Below are positions 27,730 through 36,381 of a stretch of 64,000 nt of DNA, piece after piece. The notes below the pieces were generated by a model. That model saw nothing but the letters and a program-made list of their open reading frames with translations. It was not told the origin of the DNA and did no database searches. Numbering within the stretch: position 1 is the first letter of the stretch; every line of letters begins with the position of its first letter. A program made the position numbers and the translations under genes. The DNA comes from Thraustochytrium sp. TN22 (taxonomy: Eukaryota; Sar; Bigyra; Thraustochytrida; Thraustochytriidae): NCBI GenBank assembly GCA_013306675.1, contig JABLUY010000174.1, forward strand, positions 1-64,000, given 5' to 3'.

Positions 27730-30399
27730 ATGGGCGAGCACGCGGCGACCGGGGGCGCGGCGAAGCTGGCGGCGGCCGTGCGGCGCTGGACCGAGTACCA
27801 GGACGAGGACGCGTGGGTGCTGGGCCTGGGCGCGACGGCGGCGTGTCTGTGCATGGCGACGGGGCGGTGCGATGAGATGATGCTGTTTGCGGCCATGTCG
27901 CTGGCGTTCGGGACGCTGGTCACGTGCAAGCTGCCCGACCTGCACGTGGAGGCGACGCTGCGCGAGCTGAGCGCGCCAGAGGCGCGCACGGACGTGGTGG
28001 GCGCCCTGGCGGGGGCCCTGGGCGTGCCAGTGGGTAGCACGGGCCGCGGGCTGGTGTTTGCGGCCGGCTGGGTCGTGCTGGCGCTGGGCGTGCTGCTGCT
28101 GGCGAGGCGCACGCTGCAAAAGTACTCGCCGGCCGCATGCGTGGTGCTGTACTGCGCGTGCCTGGTGACGGCGCTGCGCGACCGGGCGGCGGAGTCGCCG
28201 CCCGTGCTGGCGACCATCGTTACGAGCATGTGCGCGCTCTCGCTCAAGAGCAACCATGTACTGCGCCTGCACATTGCGGCGGCCTGCTTTTGCGCCTGCA
28301 TGCTCGTCATGAGCGAGTGGATGCAGCTCGTGCCGGGCGACGCCGGCCTCGACGCGGACCAGCTGCTCGGCCCCTCGGGCGTCAGCCTCTGCCTCACGGT
28401 TGGCCTCGGCGCCATTTTGGTGCACGACGTCACGGCGCTCTTCCTGCTCGAGCCCGCCGTCGACGCCGCGCACGTCTGCTACGTGCTGCTGGTCACGCTC
28501 TTTGGCGTAGATGCGCTGCTGGAGCTGGCTGTGGGCCTTGGCATGCCGCAGGCCTCGTGCGCCTGGCTGCGTGGCGGTGACGCTGACGGCGGCGATGAGC
28601 CAGCACAGCTGCGGGTGGCTGGCCTGCGGTGGGCGGACTGCTTTCACCGGCTGGGCCGCCTGCGCCTGCTGGCGGCCTGGCAGGAGCTTTTGGCGTACGA
28701 GAGCCTGGTGGCGATGGCGCCGCCGCTGTGCTCGTTCTTCGCGCTCACCATGACGATTCGCCGCCTGCTCTCGCCCACGGCCGTGTGGCACCGCAACCGG
28801 CGGCGGCCGGCGGCCGGCATTGTGCTGCTGGCACTCTCCGCACTGGGCGCCTGGGTGTATTGGACGGAGCCGGTTCAGGTGCTGGCCACCGCGACGAGCC
28901 CGCTGGCGCTCACGATCGGGTCCAGCCTCGTCTACCTCCTGGTCTCCTTGGTCACGGAGTCGACCAAGCACCGCAGCATCGTGCGCGGCAAGTGGTGGAC
29001 CATGGTGTACTTTCGGCGCGAGGGACTCTTTGCGGACGACGACCACCCGAACGGCGCGCACGGGGCGCGCGGCGGCGGCGCGGGCCATGCCCATGGCGCG
29101 GGGGTCCGGGGCGCGCCGCCGCCCTTTTACATCGCGGGCGCTGAGGACGCGCGCGTCAAGGGCGACCTGGAGGCTTTGCGCGAGCTCATGGCCTCGCACA
29201 AGGCGCTCTCGATGCAGGTGCGGCGGCTGGAACGCGCCGCGAAGAATGCCGAGCAGGCGGCCAGCCCAGACCTGGGCGACGAGAACCAGCTGGCGAAGCA
29301 GCAGATGCAGGCGGCCGCTGTCGCGTGCCGCGCCGCCGTGGTGTCGGAGCGCGTGGCGCTGCAGCTGCGTGAGCTGTCCAGCGACGCAGAGACGGAGCGC
29401 GACATCCTGGTGTCGATCCGTCGCTTCGTCAAGAACAACAATGCACCTGCCGGCGACCAACGGCGCGACCACTACACGGTCATCAAGCGGCAGACTGACA
29501 ACGCCATCACGAGCTTCAATTGGATGCGCGCCGAGATGGAGGACGCCGAGACGCGCGCCGAGTTTCTCATGGAGCAGGCGCGCCGCGATCTGCGCCGCGC
29601 CGTCAAATACTACTCGGCCTGTCGGCTCGCGACGCGCGACCCGCACGCGCGCAGCGAGCTCGACAAGCTCATGACGCGGCTCACCACGCAGATCGACAAG
29701 AGCGTCATGGACCCCGCACAGGTCACGCACCAGCTCACCGAGGCCAAGACCTCGGCGCGCGCCGACCTGCAGCGGCGCGGTCGCCGCCTACCCTCGTCCA
29801 TTGGGAGCCACGGCGAGGAGGCGCTCGTCGGTGCCACCGCGACCGCCTCGGCGCTCGCCGCGAGCATTAACGGCGTTGACGGCGCCACCCTGCAGGAGTC
29901 CAAGGGCGCCACGCCGTACGAGGTGGCGCTGCGCCGCAAGGGGATCTCCGCCAGCGAAGTCAGGCCAAGCCGAGCCAAGGACGGCGCGCCTGCCGGCGAG
30001 CAGGCTTCGGCCGCCTCGGCGCTGCACTTCTCGCACCACGCCACTCTCGACGATGGCACCGGCGCCGACGCCGGCGCTGGCGCTGGCGCCTCCGGGACTG
30101 GCGCCGCCTCCGGCACGAACGCCAGGCTCTCCCAGTCCCAGCGCAGCGGCACGCGGAGCAAGCGCCGTTGGTGGCCCTTTGGCTCCTCCACGTCGGGCGC
30201 TTCGTCCGCAGCCGGCGGTCAGGCCTCCTCCACCGCCTCCGGCCGCCGCAAGCGCGCCGCCTCATCCAACAGCGGTCCGGAGCCACGGCAGCCTGACCTC
30301 GCGAGGAATGCCATCGGCTCCCCGACACAGTCCAGCTCCAGCTCCTCCAAGTCGCGCAAGCCATACCGCTCCCTCAACCTTTCCAACAAGCGCAAGTGA
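27730..30399 (+). CDS. Large polytopic membrane protein with coiled-coil tail, unknown family
   Basis: 889 residues from the ATG at 27730 (MGEHAATGGAAKLAAAV), just after a GGC tract. Residues 25-430 contain about eleven hydrophobic segments, including LFAAMSLAFGTLVTC, LVFAAGWVVLALGVLLLA, LHIAAACFCACMLVM, LCLTVGLGAILVHDVTALF, CYVLLVTLFGVDALLELA, AGIVLLALSALGAWVYW and LTIGSSLVYLLVSLV. A histidine/glycine loop follows, then a long charged helical region from residue about 476 (KGDLEALRELMASHKAL) to 690 that looks like coiled coil, and a serine-rich disordered tail. The only distinctive motif is WWTMVYFRREGLF after the last membrane segment. I do not recognise the family; transporter or membrane scaffold are both open. 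Confidence 0.75.
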   Translation: MGEHAATGGAAKLAAAVRRWTEYQDEDAWVLGLGATAACLCMATGRCDEMMLFAAMSLAFGTLVTCKLPDLHVEATLRELSAPEARTDVVGALAGALGVPVGSTGRGLVFAAGWVVLALGVLLLARRTLQKYSPAACVVLYCACLVTALRDRAAESPPVLATIVTSMCALSLKSNHVLRLHIAAACFCACMLVMSEWMQLVPGDAGLDADQLLGPSGVSLCLTVGLGAILVHDVTALFLLEPAVDAAHVCYVLLVTLFGVDALLELAVGLGMPQASCAWLRGGDADGGDEPAQLRVAGLRWADCFHRLGRLRLLAAWQELLAYESLVAMAPPLCSFFALTMTIRRLLSPTAVWHRNRRRPAAGIVLLALSALGAWVYWTEPVQVLATATSPLALTIGSSLVYLLVSLVTESTKHRSIVRGKWWTMVYFRREGLFADDDHPNGAHGARGGGAGHAHGAGVRGAPPPFYIAGAEDARVKGDLEALRELMASHKALSMQVRRLERAAKNAEQAASPDLGDENQLAKQQMQAAAVACRAAVVSERVALQLRELSSDAETERDILVSIRRFVKNNNAPAGDQRRDHYTVIKRQTDNAITSFNWMRAEMEDAETRAEFLMEQARRDLRRAVKYYSACRLATRDPHARSELDKLMTRLTTQIDKSVMDPAQVTHQLTEAKTSARADLQRRGRRLPSSIGSHGEEALVGATATASALAASINGVDGATLQESKGATPYEVALRRKGISASEVRPSRAKDGAPAGEQASAASALHFSHHATLDDGTGADAGAGAGASGTGAASGTNARLSQSQRSGTRSKRRWWPFGSSTSGASSAAGGQASSTASGRRKRAASSNSGPEPRQPDLARNAIGSPTQSSSSSSKSRKPYRSLNLSNKRK

Positions 30400-30611
30400 C
30401 CGCGGACAACAAGCAGGGAGAAGCGACACATGCCAGTTGCCTGGCGCACAGCGCCAGCCAAGCAGCCCAGATGACACACATGATGTGGCCGCGCGCGTGA
30501 CTTGTGCGAAATAATGACGGACGAAGAGCACGCACAAGCACAAGTCATGACGGCAAGAGCGACATGAGCCTGAATCTCGTGTCGTGGCGCGGGCCTCGTC
30601 GACCTGCCTCG

Positions 30612-30619
30612 GTCCGAGT
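30612..30619 (-). promoter_or_regulatory. ACTCGGAC motif (minus strand) beside the minisatellite
   Basis: GTCCGAGT on the plus strand, 40-70 bp before the first repeat unit. Confidence 0.3.
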
Positions 30620-30649
30620 TCTTGGACCTGATGATCTTCCCATCGATCG

Positions 30650-31203
30650 CGCGGGCGTGCGTGACATTCCAGTGACCTACCATAACAATTGAGTCCACGT
30701 GAGCCTCCGTGCGCGCAATCGTGACGCGAGGCGGCCGCTGACCTTCCAGTGACCTGCCATAACAATTGACAGTGAGTCCACGTGAACCTCCGTGCGCGCG
30801 ATCGTGATGCGAGGCGGCCGCTGACCTTCCGTGACCTACCATAACAATTGAGTCCACGTGAGCCTCCGTGCACGCAATCGTGACGCGAGGCGGCCGCTGA
30901 CCTTCCAGTGACCTGCCATAACAATTGAGTCCACGTGAACCTCCGTGCGCGCGATCGTGATGCGAGGCGGCCGCTGACCTTCCGTGACCTGCCATAACAA
31001 TTGAGTCCACGTGAACCTCCGTGCGCGCGATCGTGACGCGAGGCGGCCGCTGACCTTCCAGTGACCTGCCATAACAATTGAGTCCACGTGAACCTCCGTG
31101 CGCGCGATCGTGATGCGAGGCGGCCGCTGACCTTTCGTGACCTACCAAAACAATTGAGTCCACGTGAGCCTCCGTGCACGCAATCGTGACGCGAGGCGGC
31201 CGC
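30650..31203. repeat. Seven-copy 76/77-bp minisatellite with alternating A and B units
   Basis: CAATTG starts successive units at 30686, 30763, 30845, 30922, 30998, 31075 and 31151. Each unit contains CAATTG, GTCCACGTGA (CACGTG core), CGTGCGCGC and GCGGCCGC, then a CCTTCC(A)GTGACCT block and CATAA. Two unit types alternate: A (GAGCC, CAATCGTGACG, CCAGTG) and B (GAACC, CGATCGTGATG, CCGTG), in the order A B A B mixed B A. The last unit is cut at GCGGCCGC. Confidence 0.95.
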
Positions 31204-31689
31204 CTCGGAGAAGATGCCCTTGCTACCTGGTTCACGCGGCGAATGCCAGCGCTGCGCTGGCATGCAGATGGGTTCTCATGGTGGAGTTCAAGGGTACCGG
31301 AACCAATACCATGGGCCGCTGCAAGGATGGTGACGGCATAGGCGGGCAATCGCTTGGCTTCTGGTCCTCATGCCGAGTCGGCCGGTGCCGTGCTTGGCAA
31401 CAGTTTGAGCAATAGGACGGAGTCGCGTCGTGCGGAATGCTCAAGCTAGCTCTTGCTAGGGCAAGGAGACAGCGGTCATCCTGGGTTTCAGCAACGGGAC
31501 AAACGCCAAAGATGCGAAAGGAGATGGAGAACTTGCGCGCCTGGCGTCGTAAACCAAAAAGAAGAAGAAATCTGTCATTGCTGCAAGCAACGCAAGCTTG
31601 CAGCTCAAGCTTGCAGCTCACGCAGTACCATTCAAAAAGTAAAAGTCCTGGTCAGCTCGCGGCACGAGCGATTATTCCCGCGCCTTGCC

Positions 31690-31793
31690 GTTCAAGCTCG
31701 CAGCAAGCTTGCTGCATGCTCGCAGCAAGCTCGCAGCAAGCTCGCAGCAAGCTTGCAGCAAGCTCGCAGCAAGCTCACGGCAAGCTCGCAGGG
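31690..31793. repeat. 11-bp tandem repeat (CTCGCAGCAAG)
   Basis: About eight to nine copies of an 11-bp unit with point variants (CTTGCAGCAAG, CTCACGGCAAG), interrupted once near 31710. Confidence 0.85.
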
Positions 31794-32847
31794 CGCAGCT
31801 GCTTGCTGTGAGTCAGCATCCTCATTTGCTGGCTGCGCCTGGGCAGCCGCCACCTGCAGCCGCCCGCAACATGAAGCACGTCTCTCGACGTGGCGCCCCG
31901 GCGGGTTGCACCACCGCAGCTGCGAACAAGTCGATCGGAGTGCAGCAGCGCGCAACAGCGCGCAACAGCGCGCAGAAGCGGCGCGTCTCGTTGCCTAGAC
32001 CAAGACGTCACGGCATGCACACACTGCAGATCCTCTGCACGGGCTGCGTGAGCACTCAGCAGGAAGGAGCTGGAAGCGCGCTGCCAGGCCAGTGCACGCG
32101 CCCGGACGCCAGGCGCTGGCCTCGACGCTAGCTCGCTCAGCGTGGCTGCCTGCCAGCCTGCCGCTTGCCCGGCAGCGCCGGCCCGCGAGGACCTCGGCAC
32201 TGGCGCGAGGCTCGAGCACGTCTCGCTCGCGCTCGCCTTGGAGTCCTTCCTCGCTCCGGGCAGCCTCCGTGCAGCCCGATCAGAGGGAGCCGCGGGGAAC
32301 CGAGCGCGCAGCCAGCAGCTTCTCTTGAGTCGAGTCGAAAGATCGTCGCTCGCGGTCAGCCCGCCGTCCTCGGCGAGGAGCGCTGCGTCAGGCTGCGTCA
32401 GGCTGCGCTGCGTCAGCGTAACAGCGTCGTCAGCGGCATGCGCAGCGCCGCGAGCTCCGCCTCCCGCAGAACTGGAGCGCCGGCAGTCGTCCATCCCCGC
32501 TCGCGCGGCAGGCGCGGCCAGGCGCGGCGAGGCGCGGCCAGGCGCGGCGCGGCGACCAGGGGAGCGAGCGCCCCCCCGCGCGGGCGACTGGCAGGCCGCC
32601 GGCGGCGCAGCGCGGCGCCTGGTTGGCATTGTTGACAAGTCTCTCTGCTCTGACAGGTTCGGCAGCCAGAAGTGCCTGCAGTGCCTGCGCTGCTCAGCCT
32701 GTGTGAGGCGGAGCAGGCGACGCGCGGCGGCGGCGAGAGGGCGGGCATTCGTGCATTCCGGCAGCGAAGGCAGCGCAGGGCAGCGAGGCGGGCGAGGCGA
32801 GCGCGCAGGGACGCGGCGCCCGGCAGCGCAGCAGCTCGCCAACGAGC

Positions 32848-34395
32848 ATGGCGGCCATGGTGGACAAGGCGCTGGCGGCGGAGGTGGCGACGGAGGCCAA
32901 GAGCCCTGAGGAGGCCGCCGCCGCGCACAAGGCGCTGCAGAGGCTGGAGGCGACGTCGAGGTGGACCAAGGCGAACGTGGTCAAGTCGCTGACGGTGCCG
33001 CGCGGCGAGGAGTACCTGGAGAGCACGCTGGTGCGCTTCCTGCGGGCGCGCAATGGCGACCCGGACAAGGCCGCGCACATGATGGACGAGGCGCTGCAGT
33101 TCAGGGAGCGGCACGAAGTGGACACCATCCTGGAGCGGCCCATGTCCAGGGAACTGCAGCGGCATATCCACCGCGGCGTGTACGAGGGCTTTTTGCCGGG
33201 CTTTGACAAGCTGGGCAGGCCGGTGTACACGCTGCGCGGCGGCGCGAGCAACGACGGCATCCACAACATGATCAGCTCCCCGCCCGAGGGCGCCACGGAG
33301 TGGGATCTGCAGCACCTCGAGGACGCGCACATGCACTGGCACCTGTCCATGATCGAGTACGTGACGACGGTGCTCTTCAAGGAGGCCACCAAGAAGGCCG
33401 GCCGCCTCATCAACAAGTACCTGGTCATCGACGACCTCAAGGGGCTCAGCCTGCACGGCGTGCGCGGGCTGTACAGGGTCATCACCATCTTCAAGAAGTC
33501 CGCTGCCGTCGATCAGCTGCTCTACCCGGAGCTGCTCAGCATGTTCATGTTCACCAACAGCCCGGCACTCTTCCGCGCGCCCTTCAAGCTCATCACCAGC
33601 TTTCTGGAGGGCGATACGGCGCGCAAGATGTTCGTTCTGGGCGGCCCCTCGCAGTTCGAGACGCCGCTCGCCGCCGTCCTTGACAAGGACCAGCGGCCGG
33701 ACTTTCTCGGCGGCACACTCGAGGGCAACCACGTCACGACGTATGAAGAGCCCGACACCGTCGTCTTTGGCCGCCTCCATGACATGGTCGAGGCCAACGG
33801 CGCGCGCCTCGGCTACGAGACCGAGAAGCGTAGCGGCCCCTATGCGCGCAAGCACATTGCGGCGCGCGGCGTCGAGACCACCTGCGTCCCGGTGCGCGCC
33901 GGCGAGGTGGCCGAGTGGCAGGTCGCCGTCGAGTCCCACGACATCGACTACCGCGCCGAATTCCGGGCGAACGGCGCGGCCGACCACGAGGTCATTGTCG
34001 TCGACAACCCTGATCGGAACCCGCACTCGACCGACGTGCGCACGCATTTTAGCTTCCGTGCCCCGCAGGACGGCGAGCTCACGCTTCACTTGGGCAACCA
34101 GCACAGCCGCATGCGCTCCAAGGTCGTGCACGTTCGTGTCTTTACGTGGCAGCCGCGCGCCGCCGAGCCCGAGCCGGCTGAGCCCGCCAAGCCCACGGCC
34201 GAGGAAGCTGTCAAGCCCGCGGCCGAGGACACAGTCAAGCCCGCGGCAGACGATAAGGTTCCCAATACCGCGGCCACGGCCCAGGAGCCCGTGTCCGAGG
34301 ACGCGCCGGTGGCGCAGAGCGAGGCCGCGCCGGCCGCGCCGGCCAAGTCAGAGACCGAGGCTACCTCGGGCGAGCAGCTTGAGGCCTCCGCGTGA
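32848..34395 (+). CDS. CRAL-TRIO (Sec14-like) lipid-transfer protein with GOLD-like domain
   Basis: 515 residues from the ATG at 32848. Residues about 45-95 form the CRAL-TRIO N-terminal helical domain (YLESTLVRFLRARNGDPDKA). Residues 105-300 form the lipid-binding domain (YEGFLPGFDKLGRPVYTLRG, INKYLVIDDLKGLSLHG, YPELLSMFMFTNSPALF, RAPFKLITSFLEG). Residues about 335-435 form a GOLD-like beta-sandwich (EVAEWQVAVESHDIDYRAEF to SRMRSKVVHVRVF). An alanine/proline/glutamate tail follows. Sec14-GOLD proteins (SEC14L, patellin type) bind phosphoinositides and other lipids and act at membrane-trafficking sites. Ligand not predictable. Confidence 0.92.
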   Translation: MAAMVDKALAAEVATEAKSPEEAAAAHKALQRLEATSRWTKANVVKSLTVPRGEEYLESTLVRFLRARNGDPDKAAHMMDEALQFRERHEVDTILERPMSRELQRHIHRGVYEGFLPGFDKLGRPVYTLRGGASNDGIHNMISSPPEGATEWDLQHLEDAHMHWHLSMIEYVTTVLFKEATKKAGRLINKYLVIDDLKGLSLHGVRGLYRVITIFKKSAAVDQLLYPELLSMFMFTNSPALFRAPFKLITSFLEGDTARKMFVLGGPSQFETPLAAVLDKDQRPDFLGGTLEGNHVTTYEEPDTVVFGRLHDMVEANGARLGYETEKRSGPYARKHIAARGVETTCVPVRAGEVAEWQVAVESHDIDYRAEFRANGAADHEVIVVDNPDRNPHSTDVRTHFSFRAPQDGELTLHLGNQHSRMRSKVVHVRVFTWQPRAAEPEPAEPAKPTAEEAVKPAAEDTVKPAADDKVPNTAATAQEPVSEDAPVAQSEAAPAAPAKSETEATSGEQLEASA

Positions 34396-34646
34396 GCGCG
34401 TCCTCACACACGTGCATTGCGCCAGCGAGAGCCCTGCCTTGCTCTACCACTGCCTGGAGTCACATGCATACACGCGCGCAACAAACAACGTACACACACA
34501 CACACAAAGAGAGAGCGAGCGAGCGAGCGAGCGAGAGACAGAGAGAGAGAACATGGGAGAAGAAAAAAGTCAAGTCTGCTAAAAAAGATCGCTTCATTCA
34601 CACACACACACACGGTGCCACTTCGGAAACGGCCGGGCCATTCATC
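34396..34646. other. Convergent spacer with CA, GAGC and GA microsatellites
   Basis: (CA)n at 34492-34505, GAGC/GA tracts at 34508-34550 and a second (CA)n at 34600-34614, between the 3' ends of converging genes. Confidence 0.7.
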
Positions 34647-35657
34647 TCACCAGCCCAGGAGGCTGCCAAGCCAGCCACGAGGCTTGCGCTTGAGAATAAA
34701 GCACTTCTCGTAGCACTCGGAAAAGGGGATGACGTCGACGACCTCCTCGACGTCCCAGCCGGCCTCGAGAGCATCGAAAAAGGAAGGGTCCGCATGCGCG
34801 CCGCCGCGGCCCTCGCCCACGAAGACGAGGCGGTCGCCGCGAAAGTGCTTCAAGCACTGCGTCGCCATGCCGTCGGGCGGCGGGCAGACCAGGAGCAGCG
34901 TGCGGTCGCGGTGCTTGCGCAGCGTGTCCGGCGTGCCCTCGAGCACGCCCGTGGCGTCGCGCGCCACATTCGCTGGCATGTGCAGCTGCGAGAAGTCGTC
35001 GTAGGCCACCACGTCGGCCTTGTGCGCCGTCTCCAGCTCGCGCTTCCACTGGCCGTGGCCGGCGCCCATCTCTACGAGCGGCGAGAGCTCCGCCACCTTG
35101 CGCATCGCCTCGTCCGACCACCGCACGCAGCCGAACGCGCGCATGTACTCGTCGCGCGCGTGCGCCTGGTCCGCGCCCACGCCGAAGATGATCTGCTGCG
35201 CCTCGCGGTTCACCGCCTCCTTGAGCTTGTGCATCTCCATCTGGTACTGCCGCCCCGTCAGCTCGCCGCGCGACAGCCGCTCCTGCAGCAGGAAGATCCG
35301 GTTGCGCGACCTCGCGCGCAGCTGCAGCACGTCGCGCTCGCGCGCCTGCCGCAGCTTGATGCCCTCCTCCAGCTCCGGATACACGAACGGGTTGGCCGGC
35401 GCCTCGGCCGGCGCCTTGGCCTCCTCGGCCGGCGCCTTGGCCTCCGCGGCTGGCGCCTCGGCCTCCGCGCGCGCCTCGCGCGTCAGCAGCCCCGCGCCGG
35501 CGGCCGCCGCGAGCCCCAGCGCGCCCAGCGCCAGGCGCGCCGCGGCGCCCTCATTCCGCGCCGCTGCCGCCCGCGCCGCCAGCCCGCCGCCCACGCGCGG
35601 GCTCGCGAGCCGCCGCGCCGCCGCGCGCCCCGCCGCGCCCGCCGCGCGCGCGAGCAT
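34647..35657 (-). CDS. Mitochondrial membrane-anchored methyltransferase-like protein
   Basis: 336 residues from the ATG at 35657. It begins MLARAAGAAGRAAARRLASP, a strong mitochondrial presequence, followed by a hydrophobic segment at about residues 41-58 (LALGALGLAAAAGAGLL) and an EAKAPAEEAKAPAE linker. A charged helix (residues 95-150) leads to a Rossmann-like core: LSPLVEMGAGHGQWKRELE matches methyltransferase motif I (GAGHGQW), then VVAYDDFS (motif II acidic end), LLLVCPPPDGMATQCL (motif IV-like) and DRLVFVGEGRGG. The order suggests a SAM-dependent methyltransferase fold held at the inner membrane or intermembrane space. The substrate is unknown and activity cannot be assured from sequence. 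Confidence 0.7.
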   Translation of the reverse strand: MLARAAGAAGRAAARRLASPRVGGGLAARAAAARNEGAAARLALGALGLAAAAGAGLLTREARAEAEAPAAEAKAPAEEAKAPAEAPANPFVYPELEEGIKLRQARERDVLQLRARSRNRIFLLQERLSRGELTGRQYQMEMHKLKEAVNREAQQIIFGVGADQAHARDEYMRAFGCVRWSDEAMRKVAELSPLVEMGAGHGQWKRELETAHKADVVAYDDFSQLHMPANVARDATGVLEGTPDTLRKHRDRTLLLVCPPPDGMATQCLKHFRGDRLVFVGEGRGGAHADPSFFDALEAGWDVEEVVDVIPFSECYEKCFILKRKPRGWLGSLLGW

Positions 35658-36381
35658 CGTCCCGCCGCCGCGCCGCGCCGCGCTCCGCGAGCAGGAAAGC
35701 GCTTTGCGTTGGCGCCTGCAGCGGCCGCGCTCGCCGTCGTCCTCCACGACGTCCACGACGTCCACGAGTTCTCGCGCGAGCTGCCCACGGCCGCGCCGCC
35801 GGCCAAAACAGCGCTGCTCGGCGGGCTCCTCGTCGGGCTCGTGCTCTTGCTGCTGTCGCTGCCGATTCTGCTGTAAGCGCTGCAGTCAGTAGTGGTCGCG
35901 GCTGCCAGTGCCAGTGGTGGTCGAGGTGGTCGTGGTGGTCGCGGTGCTGCTGCTGCTGCTTCTAGCTGGCGCCATTGACACCGTCCAGGTCGTTGGTGCA
36001 GCCAAGGACACACAAGGTACCAGACCTTTTTCTTGCGCTGCCCAGCCGCGCCGCCGCCCCAAACAGCGCTGCTCGGCGGGCTCCTCGTCGGGCTCGTGCT
36101 CCGCCTGCTGTCGCTGTAGGTGCTGCTGTAAGCGCTGCAGTCAGTGCTGCTGTCAGTGGTGGCGCGGCTGCCAGTGCCAGCGGTGGTCGAGGTGGTCGTG
36201 GTGGTGGTGGTGGTGCTGCTGCTGCTGCTGCTTCTAGCTAGCGCCATTGACGCCGTCCAGGTCGTCGGTGCAGCCAAGGACACACAAGGTACCAGACCTT
36301 TTTCTTGCGCTGCAGCGCTGCCAATCACCACCACCACCACCATCTCAACAAGAGAATGCGGGTTCTGCTTTACAGGGTGTT
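35658..36381. other. Spacer with a duplicated element of about 260 bp
   Basis: Upstream of the methyltransferase-like gene and downstream of MFS gene 1. Most of it is a direct tandem duplication (see separate entry). Open frames on both strands read its CTG/GTG-rich sequence. No gene accepted. Confidence 0.6.
35786..36316. repeat. Tandem duplication of about 255-272 bp
   Basis: GCGCTGCTCGGCGGGCTCC at 35811 recurs at 36066, and GGTACCAGACCTTTTTCTTG at 36016 recurs at 36288. The spacing grows from 255 to 272 because CTG/GGT tracts expanded in the second copy. Both copies keep a plus-strand frame reading TALLGGLLVGLVL followed by leucines and a stop, but no in-frame ATG is seen. Confidence 0.9.

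Larger units (their letters stand above)
30400..32847. other. Long spacer holding a minisatellite and an 11-bp repeat
   Basis: 2.4 kb between two plus-strand genes. It holds GTCCGAGT at 30612, the 76/77-bp array (30650-31200), an 11-bp GCAGCAAGCTC array (31690-31793) and otherwise unique sequence. Antisense frames across it are compositionally biased or simply read the repeats. No gene accepted. Confidence 0.6.

Noticed and set aside
27493-29730. A 745-residue open frame antisense to the 889-residue membrane protein
   Set aside because: Histidine/arginine/glutamine-rich and rigidly set by the codons of the plus-strand gene, whose hydrophobic periodicity is clear. No family match by eye.
30219-31349. 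Minus-strand frames with repeated VDSIVMAGH or TWTQLLWQV units
   Set aside because: These are translations of the 76/77-bp minisatellite. Unit lengths of 76 and 77 do not hold one frame, and repeats of this kind need not be coding.
31775-32842. Minus-strand frame of 355 residues upstream of the CRAL-TRIO gene
   Set aside because: Alanine/arginine/serine-dominated with no recognisable segments, and it reads the 11-bp repeat. Typical of a random frame in GC-rich DNA.
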